A DNA stretch of 64,000 nt from Amoeboaphelidium occidentale (lineage: Eukaryota; Aphelidiomycota; Aphelidea), in contig JALGPX010000057.1 in assembly GCA_023515795.1 (NCBI GenBank), positions 1 to 64,000 of the forward strand, given 5' to 3'. The notes beneath the pieces are model-generated. The model was not told the origin of the DNA. It saw only the letters and a list, made by a program, of their open reading frames with translations, and ran no database searches. Below are positions 40,789 to 52,733 of the stretch, one piece after another (position 1 is the stretch's first letter; every line of letters begins with the position of its first letter). A program made the translations under genes and the position numbers.

Positions 40789-42592
40789 TTACATTCTGTC
40801 TAAGTCTACAAGCGCGACTTGCTCTATGCTTCCTCTTCTGCTTAGAAGTCTTCGCTCTTCTTCTTCCCTTGTGCTTCTCATGTCTTGTCGAGTAAAAAAA
40901 GGTATCAAATAATTTTTGTCCATTCGCATAAACCAAGAATCATTCTGACTTGCCAACGAGGTTGTTGTGCCAGACAATTCCAAATGATCCAGTTCTTCTT
41001 CATGGTTTCCTGAGACTTGTTGAGTAGAATCAATAACTTTGAACTTTTTCAATGCATAAGAAGTACTCCCTCCTAAAGTATATATCGACAGAATCACAAC
41101 AATTAAAACAGTTGTCTTAACAAGCTCTTGATCAGGAGTGTTTAGATCCATACTCAAAGCAAAAGCGATAGCGCCTCTTAATCCAGCCCACCACAAAATA
41201 ATCTGATGATTTCGAGGAATAACATCATCTGACCGTGATGTTTCTACTGTTTGGTGCGATTCTCTATTAGCTGCGGCGTTGTCAGCTTCGGAATCAGACA
41301 GAGCACTTTCTACCAATATAGATGAAGCATCGTTTCTGTGTGAACGATATCCTGAGTTTCTCCACATTCTTGTTCGATTAAGTAGTCTGTTCCATGCGTT
41401 CAATAAATAACTCAGAGAGAACACAGAAACAAATCTAGCAAACAGCACTCCGAAAAAAGTACTCAATACAACCCAAATGCTAACACGCTCATCTTTTGCA
41501 ATAAAAACAGTCATTCCCAAGTGAATAAAGATAAGATTTTCAGATAAGTAGCTAACAACAGATGACAGACCACCAATGGATTGCCTCGCACGCTGAGATA
41601 CCGAGGGCAAAGCATAATGCTTCAATGTCATACCACAGAAAAGAAGAGACACGATACCAGTCAGTTTCAACAACGTTGAAATAAGATACGACAAGTAAGC
41701 CATAATTAAAACCAGAGAAACTTCCAACAAGTACTTCACTTTAAAATACTTTAAGAACAAGCTCACAAATAATCCAAATACAATTCCTAAAAGAAATAAA
41801 ATCTGCATCCCGAATATTCACATACCGACAGAACAGCTCCCTATGAACACACCAAAGAAGTTCAGCAACAATAGTAAAACATTCCCAAAGGACAATTCAA
41901 GGCTTTGAGATCGTTTCAATATTTCATATAAAACAATTGAACAGGCATCATTCAACATGCTCTCGCCAAAGATCAGCGTGTATAAGCGATAATCAACTTT
42001 GTACTGATTGAAAATACTCAGCACGGTAACAGGATCAGTTGAAGATAAAATAGAACCCATCTACAATGATAAGCCACTTAACATAAAAACAAGGTACGAT
42101 CAAAGTATGAATGAATCGCAACTTCAAACCCATTCCAACCATCACAAAAAGCAGACCAACATAAATCACACAGCCGATCATCAACGCGGATATAAATGTC
42201 CCAACGAACGCAAAAAGAAGAATCGGCGATAACATCGAAAAGAAATGTTCCGTATTAATAGAGAAAGACTGATGAAGAATTATCGGAGGCAACAGCAAAT
42301 TGAAGAAGTAAGAATGATTAAATGAAATCTACACATTATCAGACAGATTAGCATCAGCTCAAAAGAAACTTGCTTGTTCTTCCTCAATGGAAGTCGGTAT
42401 CTTTAAAAGTATCAAGATCAATATGATGAATCCACAAAGCAGTCCCAGCGTCAAACCAATTAATGACTCGTTAAGTTTCTGTCTAAAGAAGTGGGCCAAA
42501 AGCATCGTCAACAGAAGAAGCGACGCCAATATAGAAATGGAAACTTGGGACTGCGTAGTAGAAGCACCATCAGTTGTTCCGCCATCCGACAT
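40789..42592 (-). CDS. NHX1: Endosomal/vacuolar Na+(K+)/H+ exchanger (NHX1/NHE6-like), four exons
   Basis: Exons 42374-42592, 42098-42328, 41826-42060 and 40789-41786 give 560 residues. Introns are 45 bp (GC-AG: GCAAGT donor), 37 bp and 39 bp. The joins recreate CPA1 exchanger signatures: [11 protein letters not shown] (amiloride-site segment), [12 protein letters not shown], the [16 protein letters not shown] active-site helix containing the essential ND pair, and [13 protein letters not shown]. These match organellar NHE6/7/9 and yeast Nhx1, which set endosomal and vacuolar pH. A hydrophilic insertion of about 70 residues ([16 protein letters not shown]) lies before GLRGA. The start is 49 bp from that of the divergent adaptor sigma gene. 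Confidence 0.92.
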
Positions 42593-42641
42593 TGTTTCAC
42601 GGAAATCTTTGCGCCACCGAATTTCAAAGCAATTTGCATAG

Positions 42642-43025
42642 ATGATACACAAAGTTTTAATCATAAATTCATCTTCCGGAAAGGTCAGGCTTAAGAAGGA
42701 TTTTATTTGTCCTTCTTCTGCTAAGCTGCCCTCATTGTCTTTAACTCCAATAGAAATAATGGAACTTATTCGAAAGTCATCAAACGCTTGCGAAATTATT
42801 GGCCTTCCTGATGTTCAGATTATATACCGGCAGTATGCTTCTCTGTATTTCATATTGATAGCATCTTTGCAAGAGAATTCGCTGGCTTTGCTTGATTTAA
42901 TCCATATGCTCGTTGAACGTATGAATTTGGCTTTCAATATGAGAGTAACTGAATTGGATATTGTTTATCACTTTGAGAAAGTCTATGAAATACTTGACGA
43001 TGTGGTCTTTGGTGGTTTAGTTTAG
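42642..43025 (+). CDS. Clathrin-adaptor sigma subunit, AP-3-like
   Basis: 127 residues of longin fold. IIYRQYASLYFILIASLQENSLALLDLIHMLVERM and ELDIVYHFEKVYEILDDVVFGGLV match sigma subunits; the VFGG ending is closest to AP-3 (VVMGG) rather than AP-1/AP-2 (MFLAGE). AP-3 carries cargo from Golgi/endosome to the vacuole. The protein ends directly after GGLV, about 20-60 residues earlier than typical AP-3 sigma, so either the tail is lost or an unrecognised 3' intron exists. The insert FICPSSAKLPS near residue 20 is unusual. Confidence 0.78.
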   Translation: MIHKVLIINSSSGKVRLKKDFICPSSAKLPSLSLTPIEIMELIRKSSNACEIIGLPDVQIIYRQYASLYFILIASLQENSLALLDLIHMLVERMNLAFNMRVTELDIVYHFEKVYEILDDVVFGGLV

Positions 43026-43111
43026 TAAATGTTTGAAATTCATAGAGTCCGGTTTCTTCGGTGCTATTTTTATCGCGATTGGTTTCAACAAGACCATAAG
43101 CTTTTCTTTAG

Positions 43112-44601
43112 ATGACCAATTCAACTCTGATATCTTCTTTCAGTACTACTAGCACGTATCTTACAACATCTGCAACATCTCTAGCTTCATCGGCTCCTTT
43201 GGACCAAGATGTATTTTCGAATGTGGCCATGTCACTTTTGATTCCACTTCTGGTTGGTTCTGCAGTCTTGTTTCTATGTCTTTGTGGTTCTATTGCTGCG
43301 TTATGTATCTACTTCAGAAGGGAGGCAAATAGGAGACGGAGCTTCGAACGCAAGTTCATGTTTGGTCCCACTACTGCAGCATCATCAGCGATTATGTCTC
43401 AGTCTGCCATGTATCAGAATGATTTTTCTCCTCCGCTATTAGGTGGTAACTCGGCAACAAATGATCGCAAAGCTTCGGTTCAAACTGCTGCTTCTGATAG
43501 TATGAGTAACTCGGGTCAAGGACCGAATGAAAGTCCTATCGCAGCTGCTGTATTACCTCTCACGATTACTTCTACTGTTACAAATCCTACGGGTGCCACT
43601 ACTGTTGTAGATCACGGTAAAGCTTTGTCTCTACCAGGTTTTTTGATGATGATGGAGGGACAGGATTACACGGTGGAGAATAACGATATTGCAGAAGGTG
43701 GTGGCGGTTACGTCAAAACTGCCAAGCTTCTTTCAGCACAGTTTTCAAAGAGAGCAGGGTCAGAGAAGTGTATCATTAAGATTCTTAAGACAGTACCTGA
43801 AGACGAAGAAGCAATGGAGGCTCTAAGAACGAACTTCTACCAGGAAGTTGCAATCACGCATTTATTCGATAATTCTCCGTATTTTGTCAAGATAATTGGT
43901 TATTGTCCTGATCCCATGGCCATTCTATTGAAGCACTATTCTAAAGGCTCTATAGCTGATCTTATCAGAGAAAGCGATGATCCTCTTGGTACCTGGGTAA
44001 ATGTAGCTCGAACCATATGTTGCGATACTGCAAAAGGAATTGCTGAAATGCACAGGTAACTTTTTACACGACTGAATTTAACCTTTTTATTAGGGCGGGT
44101 ATTGTCTCAAATGACATTAAACCTGATAACTTATTGCTTGACCCAACGGACGCGCAACCATATCACACTGTTCTTTGTGATTTTGGTGTGGCCCAAGTCG
44201 TTGAAGAATCGCTAATGAGTGTACACGCAATGAAGAAAACTAGGATTAAGGGTGCGTCATTGGCATACGCTGCTCCTGAGATCATAAACATGCTGCTATC
44301 AGAGGATGAGAGCAAGTATGCTAATTACGACATGAAACCAGCTGATGTTTACGCATATGCAATAACATGTTTTGAAATACTGGCGAGAGATAATGCTTGG
44401 AGAACAATGGAGGATGATGACATTGTCGCAGCTGTTCTGTCAGGAAAAAGACCAAGTTTCAATGGTGAAATCTTGCATCATGCCAACCACGACTCAATTG
44501 CTTATGGACTCATTGAGCTTATTCAATCTTGTTGGAGTAATGTACACACCAGCCGTCTCAACATGGCAGAAGTTGTATTCCGACTTGAATTTATTAAATG
44601 A
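43112..44601 (+). CDS. Single-pass transmembrane protein kinase, divergent (first of tandem pair), two exons
   Basis: Exons 43112-44055 and 44094-44601 (intron 38 bp) give 483 residues. A 35-residue Ser/Thr-rich N-terminus without cleavable signal, one TM helix (about 41-67), a basic stop-transfer (RREANRRRSFERK), a disordered linker, then LSLPGFLMMMEGQDYTV and a kinase domain from about 190. The glycine loop is AEGGGGYVKTA, the ATP lysine lies in CIIKILK, the catalytic loop reads SNDIKPDN (Asp and Asn kept, HR replaced by SN), and DFG is in LCDFGVAQ. The splice site falls within the catalytic loop (MHRAGIVSNDIKPDN). It is likely active, possibly Ser/Thr-specific. The short ectodomain makes a sensor role uncertain. 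Confidence 0.82.
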
Positions 44602-44710
44602 GTCGGACCTAATAGAATTTATCAATCTGCGTTCCGTGTGCTATTTATAGATTCTCGATAAATGGTTGAGACGCAATCTTCATCACATTTTTCGCATTTT
44701 AGTTCTGTTC

Positions 44711-47178
44711 ATGTCATTTATAAAATCACTATTATTTTTCATATTACTTGAAGCTGTTTCATGTCAGGGTTTCAATGTACGTTGCAGTATTTTGTTGCTT
44801 ATGACTAGAGGACAAATCTTGATGAACTTTCAAAGAGACTAGTATGGAAGCCATTAAAGATCTGGAGGAATCCTTCATTCTACAAGGGGAGCGTTGTGAT
44901 TCCTAATGGAGATATTGTATTCGTTATGGATGGAATTTGTGAGCGAAGGCCTCCAAGACTGCGACTGTGGAGACATCAGGAATCTGAGCTTATTGACATT
45001 GACATAGGCCCGAGGGCTCCCCTGATATCATTTGAGGAAGTTCGATTTTACCGAAACTCTTACGGTTCTTTCTTAGTGTTTACTTCAAGCTGCAGAGATG
45101 AATCAATGAAGTATCCCTTGAAACTGCACGCATTTGACATGGAAGGTAGCGGCGACTGGCTTGAAGGATCAAATTTTGGAATTTATTTAGTGCCTGGAAC
45201 ACCCAGGTCTGTTGTGGTATATGGAGATATGCTTCTATTGGCTTTTGAGAATCAAAGAATGATCATTCAGGGATTCGAGCTCAGTCAATTAGGAAATAAG
45301 TTCGTGGATACCGATAAACATTTTGTGTCGGAAACATTGTATGACTTTCTGTTGGAGGCAGAGGAATCTGGTCCCAGGAAAGCCGGACATTCGATGCTCG
45401 CGACAGGAAACAAGATTTACTTGGTTGGCTGTGTTGCAGGTTGTAAAACTGGCGAAACAGGGTTCTGGGTTGGGATATACGAACCTCATAGTGATGGTAA
45501 CAAGTTGAAGTTCCGGTCTGGCATGATCGATCTTCCGTTAAGAACTTCTCAACCCGTGATTTCCGCTTTTGATGACGGCGAACTTGTTTTATTGATGGGA
45601 GGAATACCAGTAAATTACAAAAAAGGCTTTTCGTTTGATCGAAGAGTGTGCATAATGAAAACTGGGACAGGAAAATATTTATGTTTGTTACAAGATGTTG
45701 TTCCAGATTTTGGGACCAGCATCGAAGAAAACAGGATAACCAGCGCCGATTTCGTAACTTTCCCAACAGAAGCTGGTCTTAGAAATGCAACATTAGTTAG
45801 ATGGTCTAATTCTTCATTTCAAGCTGTCTACTTGGGATATTTCTTGAATCCAGGTGAGATATTAAGAGATAATACCAAACGGACGACTCAGTCTGCGCTT
45901 ACTACTTCAATTATCAGCAATAATGGCGAGAATACGATGATTATTCCTAGCACTAAAACCCCAGATTTGTTTGGAATAAGATTTTCAGAATTGGCAGGAC
46001 AGCCTTTTGAAAGATCCCCTCTGTTTTACATCTTGACCACACTTGCAATTCTAATATTCTTTGCTACATTGTTCTTAGTTTATTCTTCGGCAAGACGTAG
46101 ACTTGAAGCTAAAAAGAAGAATTCAGAGAAAATAACTTCCACCCGATTGTCGACTCTCGGAACAAGCAAAGTATCAATACGCGACGAGGAATCCCCCAAT
46201 GAGGACCATGCAAAGACTGAAATGTCTTCATTTACAAACGCGAGTACTTTAATGACTCTTGGTAGAACCTTGGCTATACCCGGATTTTTGATGATGCTTC
46301 AAGATGTTGATTTCGAAGTCGGCGCTCAAATTGATGAGGGAGCAGGTGGAAAGATATCTAGTTGTCGGATAAAGAGTACAGGTGAAGAATGTATAATTAA
46401 AACTATCAAAGCGATGAAAGATGCCGACTCAGAAGATATGCGAACCATCTTTTTCCAAGAGGTTGCGACTATGTGGCTATTCAAAGACAGCTTGTATGTA
46501 TTGAAGCTAGTTGGTTACTGCCCTGAACCTATGGGTATAATAACTAAGAAATGCCAATATGGCAGTTTGTCGGCTTTAATACATGAAAATGTGGATCTGT
46601 GGCATGAAACGGACTGGGATACTATTGTGTATAGCGTGGCAATCGACGTGGCCCACGGAATGAATGAAATTCATTCAACCGGATTAGTTCATTCTGATAT
46701 CAAGCCAGACAACATTCTATTTGATCCGTTACCAACGTCACCATATCATGTTGTGATTTGCGACTTTGGAGTTGCAACTGTAGTTGATGAGTCGTTGAAG
46801 CGAGTGAATGAAATGAAACTATCCAGACTTATTGGAGCGTCTTTGATTTATTCTGCACCGGAGGTTTTATCACTTATGAACCAGTTATCACAACTACTTG
46901 AAAGATCGGATCCAACAATACTGAAAGCCGCAGATGTTTACGCTTATGCAATAACACTTTATGAGACAATTGCTAAAGTACAACCATATACCGGAATACC
47001 CTCATCATCTATTCAAGAAATGGTATCAAAGGGACAAAGACCGGTTTTAACTCCAGCTGTGATCAAACGAGTCAAAGATCCCAGAGTTCGGAAAATCGTA
47101 AACGTGATCAACTCAGCGTGGACACAAGATCCTGAGATGAGACCTTCATTCCAAAGAATAATTGACATGCTTCAATAG
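44711..47178 (+). CDS. Receptor-like kinase: signal peptide, beta-propeller ectodomain, TM, kinase (second of tandem pair)
   Basis: Exon 1 44711-44776 and exon 2 44809-47178 are joined across a 32-bp intron; 811 residues. Exon 1 encodes a signal peptide (MSFIKSLLFFILLEAVSCQG) absent from the second exon, which supports the splice. The ectodomain (about 30-420) has repeated hydrophobic beta-blade patterns resembling kelch propellers (KGSVVIPNGDIVFVMDG, AGHSMLATGNKIYLVGC). TM is at about 425-448. The kinase (about 516-805) shares LAIPGFLMMLQDVDF with its neighbour and has SCRIKS, CIIKTIK, HSDIKPDN, CDFGVA and SAPEVLSL. The His-Arg-Asp triad reads His-Ser-Asp. Ligand and output unknown. The first kinase gene ends 109 bp upstream. 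Confidence 0.85.
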
Positions 47179-47248
47179 TAAATGTTTTGTATTGAAACCA
47201 TCGAATTTTTTTCGTGCAAGTGAATCTCTCAACATTTGTTGCGCGATC

Positions 47249-48244
47249 ATGTTCAAATGCCTATACTTTGGTTCATGCGAGTTTTCTATTGCAGGGCTAC
47301 AAAGGCTTCTATTTGAATATCGAGGAAACTCTAAGTCTGTCATTAAAAGCCTGGATATTCTTACAACATCGCGACATACTCCATTAAAATCATACGCGGA
47401 AAGGAATGGCCTAACTGTGCACTCTTTATCTAATGAAAATCATAACAAATGGGACTTGGTGGATTATTCAAAGTATGATTTTGGCTTAGTTGTCTCTTTT
47501 GGAAACTTTATACCTTCATCAGTGATATCAGCTTTTCGGAAAGGAAGCATGAACCTTCATCCTTCGATGCTTCCTAAATATCGCGGACCTGCACCAATAC
47601 AACACGCTATAATGAACGGGGACAAGTACACGGCTGTATCAATTATCACATTATCACCAGAGAAGTTCGACACAGGTTTAATACTGAAGCAGTCTGATAA
47701 AATTCAAATTTCAAGAAACGATACATTTCATACGCTTTCTGCACGGCTCTCATCAGTGGGCTCTTCGATGCTTTACGAAGTAGTTCGTGATTACGATCAT
47801 TACAAAGATACCGCAAGACAGCAAGGCAGCGCTGATTGTAATTCACACGCAAGGAAGATCAAGAAGGACATGTGTACAGTCGATTTAAATAATGATTCTG
47901 TATTCGAGATAACGAACAAGTATCGAGGAATATCACATCACTTTCCGTTACACCTTAATCATTCCATAATTGGCACTGTTTATTTAAAGTCTATTTTACT
48001 ACCGTTTCAAACTGCGAAGGAGCTGCGACTGTTGAAATCAAGTGGAAGATTAAATTCTACGCAAATGTGGGTTTTTAATGATATCACAAATACCTTGTTC
48101 TTTAAATGCCAACCACATATAGCTCAAGATACTGCATTGGAGCATTCATGGCTAGGCGTCAAAATGATTCAAGTTGGCGACAGGCATCCAGTAGACGCAA
48201 AAACATTCCTCTTTGCATACCCAGACTTCTTCAACCAGCGATAG
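47249..48244 (+). CDS. FMT1: Methionyl-tRNA formyltransferase (mitochondrial)
   Basis: 331 residues from ATG 47249. The formyltransferase signature MNLHPSMLPKYRGPAPIQHAIMNGD contains the catalytic Asn-His pattern and SLLPxYRGPAPI block; then TGLILKQSDKI (DTG loop) and a short C-terminal OB-like part. The reaction is formylation of initiator Met-tRNA from 10-formyl-THF, used in organellar translation initiation. The N-terminus MFKCLYFGSCEFSIAGLQRLL is the first beta-strand with no separate long presequence. The C-terminal domain is shortened and diverged (KKDMCTVDLNNDS corresponds to the KI-x-K-x5-IDW region, with Trp lost), as often in fungal enzymes. Confidence 0.92.
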   Translation: MFKCLYFGSCEFSIAGLQRLLFEYRGNSKSVIKSLDILTTSRHTPLKSYAERNGLTVHSLSNENHNKWDLVDYSKYDFGLVVSFGNFIPSSVISAFRKGSMNLHPSMLPKYRGPAPIQHAIMNGDKYTAVSIITLSPEKFDTGLILKQSDKIQISRNDTFHTLSARLSSVGSSMLYEVVRDYDHYKDTARQQGSADCNSHARKIKKDMCTVDLNNDSVFEITNKYRGISHHFPLHLNHSIIGTVYLKSILLPFQTAKELRLLKSSGRLNSTQMWVFNDITNTLFFKCQPHIAQDTALEHSWLGVKMIQVGDRHPVDAKTFLFAYPDFFNQR

Positions 48245-48430
48245 GGCAATGTTTTGAGCTCAAGGCTGATGTACGATCAAATAGAAACAAGATTATATCT
48301 CGGAAAGACCTTGTTAACAGAGTATTTTATCATTTTGTTTTCTTCAACCAAAACACGCACTCCATTTTGTCGAACTTGGACATGTTCGATTGGCTTGACA
48401 ATTGTTTCATCATTGTGTTCTGGATTGGAA

Positions 48431-49969
48431 ATGATTACGAGAAACTCAGTCTACTACGTTTTAACAGGAACAGTAATTGTGCTTTTCGCCTACATTCTAT
48501 TCCTTGGAAATTTTGTGCCCTCAGCAGATTATGGCGCAGTAGAGACACGTTACGCAAGTCAGAGTCATGAATCTGCTATCGTCTCTGTTAAAGCTCATCT
48601 CCCAACGCTGCAAGATTTTGCTGCGCTAAAAGATGAAATGGGACAGAAAGAAGTTGAAAAGATGATGAATGCAGAAATTGATATGCTTGGCTCTGCTATT
48701 TGCGTTCGTCCCAACGATCTCGCAGTAAAGGAATTCTGTTATCACAAGGAGTTTAAGCCTTCTAATGAATGGAAGCCTGTTTATTGGAAACAAACCTTGC
48801 CAGCTGGCTTAACTATACGCATGAATTTCGCTACCGGAATAAGAGAAGCAAAGCTGTCTGAAAATCCGCGTGGAGACAGACGTCACGAAGTTGCCATCAA
48901 AGAAGAAGTGTCTGAAGTCTCTTATCCTGCTGCGAAACTATCTAATGATGAAAGGAAGTACATGTCAGAGTTTGAATTACAAATGTTCAAAGTATACGAA
49001 GCGTACATGTCTGATTCTGCATCAAACCTTGAGAGTGAATTAGAAGCCCTAAAAGATGTTGTCAGCGACTTTAAGGCAGGGGTATCTCTTAGCATGAATG
49101 CTCCAATTTCAAANNNNNNNNNNNNNNNNNNNGATTCTGCATCAAACCTTGAGAATGAATTAGAAGCCCTAAAAGATGTTGTCAGCGACTTTAAGGCAGG
49201 GGTATCTCTTAGCATGAATGCTCCAATTTCAAAGAGTATCAATGTGAAGTCTGTTGACTTTCTGCTGAAACTATTTATGGGCCAAAAGTCAATCACTGTT
49301 TCGCAGTATGTTGGGAAGATTCTAGGCGTCGCAGTGCAAAACAACCAGCAAGCAAAGATGAATTTAGCGGAAAGATGTCCAAGCGATCTATTGGATACTT
49401 TTCTTGCTAGAATGAATGAAGAGCCAAGTTTAAGAGCAGACGGTTTGTTATTTATTGGGAATTGGGTTAGAGGTGAACCTTCACTGTCCCTAAAACTTTT
49501 GGATAAAACAGAAAAATCTAAAGTGTCGCGCCTTGCTCTAATTCTTTCTTGGGACCTCGAGGTTGATGTGAAGTTCAGATATCACAGAAGAGTTATGGAT
49601 TTAGTCACAGACTCATTGGGAACATTCTCCGAGATGGCTGACATATCAGAATCAGAGGTTTCTCAAGTGTTGCAAACCAATAAGTATTCTCTTTTGCAAT
49701 TTATCGCGACTCTTCAGAAAGAGTTGGATGAAGCATTTGCTAAAACGACCATAGATAATGAGGAAAAGATGAAAGCTAATGAGATACACGCTCTAAAGTT
49801 CTTAAAGGAATCAGGCTTGGAGTGTTTGAAAGCCTTAATTATATTTTGCGAGAAGCATTATGCTGTGGAAAACCTTCAACTGAGCGAACCTTATTTAACT
49901 TGGAGAAACGGTGACTTTGACACTGATAAACTACTCACGTCACTAAATATCAATTTAACAAGACAATAA
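48431..49969 (+). CDS. SIL1: SIL1-like nucleotide exchange factor for ER Hsp70 (BiP), interrupted by an assembly gap
   Basis: The start at 48431 gives a signal sequence or anchor (VYYVLTGTVIVLFAYILFLGN). After a variable N-terminus, EWKPVYWKQTLPAGLTIRMNFATGIREAKL matches the SIL1 signature (EWxPLxxDQxxPAGxHVRxNLxTGxREAKL). The armadillo-like helical repeats that grip the Kar2/BiP lobe follow. A 19-N gap (49114-49132) sits between 101-bp copies; removing one and the Ns leaves 1419 nt, i.e. 472 residues, close to known SIL1 lengths. No KDEL-type retention signal is seen (ends LTRQ); an uncleaved N-terminal anchor could retain it. AATAAA overlaps the stop codon. Confidence 0.88.
   Translation: MITRNSVYYVLTGTVIVLFAYILFLGNFVPSADYGAVETRYASQSHESAIVSVKAHLPTLQDFAALKDEMGQKEVEKMMNAEIDMLGSAICVRPNDLAVKEFCYHKEFKPSNEWKPVYWKQTLPAGLTIRMNFATGIREAKLSENPRGDRRHEVAIKEEVSEVSYPAAKLSNDERKYMSEFELQMFKVYEAYMSDSASNLESELEALKDVVSDFKAGVSLSMNAPISXXXXXXXDSASNLENELEALKDVVSDFKAGVSLSMNAPISKSINVKSVDFLLKLFMGQKSITVSQYVGKILGVAVQNNQQAKMNLAERCPSDLLDTFLARMNEEPSLRADGLLFIGNWVRGEPSLSLKLLDKTEKSKVSRLALILSWDLEVDVKFRYHRRVMDLVTDSLGTFSEMADISESEVSQVLQTNKYSLLQFIATLQKELDEAFAKTTIDNEEKMKANEIHALKFLKESGLECLKALIIFCEKHYAVENLQLSEPYLTWRNGDFDTDKLLTSLNINLTRQ
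49013..49233. repeat. Assembly gap with duplicated 101-bp flanks inside SIL1
   Basis: Copies 49013-49113 and 49133-49233 differ at one base (Ser versus Asn codon) and enclose 19 Ns. Frame is restored on deleting one copy plus gap. Confidence 0.95.
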
Positions 49970-49970
49970 A
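49965..49970 (+). terminator. Polyadenylation signal overlapping the SIL1 stop codon
   Basis: The gene ends CAA TAA A: AATAAA at 49965-49970 contains the TAA stop at 49967-49969. Confidence 0.45.
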
Positions 49971-50075
49971 TATCCTTTCGGTTTTGCGGAGTCTTAATTG
50001 GCGTAAAATTGTATTGAAACCTCTGAATCATCTTCGGTCGAAAGGCTCCGTGCTTTATTCCGTAGAACAATCAGA

Positions 50076-50928
<853 letters not shown>

Positions 50929-51025
50929 AACGTCTGGGGATTAAAGCAATTGAAGTAAACAATGCATAAAGCAATGATAGTTTCAATGTGGTTTTTATGT
51001 TTACAAGGCTTCTTGTTTCAGAATC

Positions 51026-52675
51026 CTATTTCTTTTCCCGCTTTCCCTTGCCATTCTTACTTCTTGCACTTCCGTTTCTACTGCTGCTATTGTCATTTTT
51101 TGTTCCATCGTTGCGTGGCTGGTAAAAATGCTGGTCTTGAGTATTGTAAGATGTTGAGCTAGTTTGCGCTGGTTCTGGGTCCTTCTTTAACAAGAGACTC
51201 TTAAGTATTGCTGCTGCATGCTCTTTCTCTGCAGTTTTAGCAGGAGATGGTATACTGACTTGTTGCATGGTTTGATTATTGCTGACACGGTTAGCCATGG
51301 AAATGTTTTGCGGCTGTTGAGATCCATGTGCATGACTTGGTTGTCCTTGAAATTGTGTAGTCGGAGGTCTCATATCTGGTCGAGCTGGCATCATATTCAT
51401 TAACAGTTGTTGAGTGGCTGCATGCCTCAATGCCATTTCTCTTTGTTGTTGCTGCTGCTGTTGTTGATGAATGAGAGATATTTGCTGAGCACTCAAGTCT
51501 GGGCGCATCAGTGGTAGCTGCTGAGTATTATTAAATGAAGGAAACTCATTTGGTGACACTCCTCGTGGAGCAATCATCTGATTATGTGCGTATTGCGGAT
51601 GGAATTGTTCCATATTCTGCTGGGACATGAACATTTGCATCGCGGGAGAAATCTGATTACTTGCAGGTGCACTACTAGGCAGAAATTGACCTCCGTGTTG
51701 ATTAAGTGCAGGAGTAGGGCCGGAAGTGAGTGCTTGATTCTCAAAATGATTGGAACCGTTTCCGGAAGGTAACTCTCCTGACTTTCCAGAGCTCATCCTT
51801 CGTAAAACATTTAGCGGAATATTTGGATTAGGTGGTGGACTTGTCATAGATTTCTGTGCTGAGGCGTTTAAGAGTGCAAGAATATCGACTTGAGGGACTT
51901 CTTGCGAGACAACCTTTACAGGTTCCTTCTTAACTGGTTCCTTTCGATTTACACCAAAGAACCTGGATGAAACGTTGGTATCTTCTTCCTCCTCTTCTTC
52001 GTCAATCTCAATATTGCTTGGCTGAGGTTGAACATTAGTTTGAACGTTAGAAAAGCCAGGAGGAGCCGAAACGAAATTAAACCGCGACGATACTTCTTTC
52101 TCTTGTTTAGAAACAAACCCAAAGCGAGACACCTTGGAACTATCAGTGTATTCTTCAACTTCTTGTTCGGATTGTTCTGGTTCTCCGTTCTCCATGCGCT
52201 TCATTTCCCGTCTAAAATCTTCTAAATTAAATGCCTTATTCGCAGCCTCAAAATTGAAATCTTCTAAAGGGCCGACACTTTTCAATGATTCCATACTTCC
52301 GCTACCAAAAGCTTCCATATATTTACTTCCCAGCGCATCATCGACGTACCATTCCGGCATTACTTCATCAGCTTCCTGCTGCTGCCGCCATTTGTTCTTT
52401 GAATTAGAATTCCCATTGTTGCCCGCTTTGCGTCCATCCTGTGGACCGTTCCTGTTATTATTATTCCTTTTCCTGTCTTTCTGTTCCTCAAGAACTTTCT
52501 CAGTGCGCTTAGTTAACAATGCTCTTAAATAGGCTAGATCAGTCGGAATATTAACAGAATCCTTCAAAGCCAGAATATCATAAATTGAATATCGAACTAT
52601 CTGACTGGTTCCCGGTAGAACTTTCTCAAGTAATTCTTTGGAATAACTTATTCGTCCGTTGTATGAATCTGACAT
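51026..52675 (-). CDS. Gln-rich 4E-T-like protein (eIF4E-binding, P-body type), tentative
   Basis: 549 residues from ATG 52675. Near the N-terminus [14 protein letters not shown] aligns with the eIF4E-binding motif of human 4E-T (RYTKEELLDIK); the pattern is Y-x4-I-L, with Ile where Leu is canonical. Then come a basic Asn-rich stretch (RNNNNRNG), [11 protein letters not shown] (PEW motif typical of 4E-T and GIGYF-like proteins), acidic runs, FG-like [14 protein letters not shown] elements and a C-terminal Gln/Met/Pro-rich low-complexity region with a Q8 tract. It is almost wholly disordered. Translational repression or mRNA decay via eIF4E and P-bodies is inferred from the motif order. Its start lies 58 bp from that of divergent DIM1. 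Confidence 0.6.
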   Translation of the reverse strand: MSDSYNGRISYSKELLEKVLPGTSQIVRYSIYDILALKDSVNIPTDLAYLRALLTKRTEKVLEEQKDRKRNNNNRNGPQDGRKAGNNGNSNSKNKWRQQQEADEVMPEWYVDDALGSKYMEAFGSGSMESLKSVGPLEDFNFEAANKAFNLEDFRREMKRMENGEPEQSEQEVEEYTDSSKVSRFGFVSKQEKEVSSRFNFVSAPPGFSNVQTNVQPQPSNIEIDEEEEEEDTNVSSRFFGVNRKEPVKKEPVKVVSQEVPQVDILALLNASAQKSMTSPPPNPNIPLNVLRRMSSGKSGELPSGNGSNHFENQALTSGPTPALNQHGGQFLPSSAPASNQISPAMQMFMSQQNMEQFHPQYAHNQMIAPRGVSPNEFPSFNNTQQLPLMRPDLSAQQISLIHQQQQQQQQREMALRHAATQQLLMNMMPARPDMRPPTTQFQGQPSHAHGSQQPQNISMANRVSNNQTMQQVSIPSPAKTAEKEHAAAILKSLLLKKDPEPAQTSSTSYNTQDQHFYQPRNDGTKNDNSSSRNGSARSKNGKGKREKK

Positions 52676-52733
52676 GCTTTTCTTCTGTTCTCTTTTCTGC
52701 TTCCACAAAAGAAAAGCACGATCGAAATCCAGA

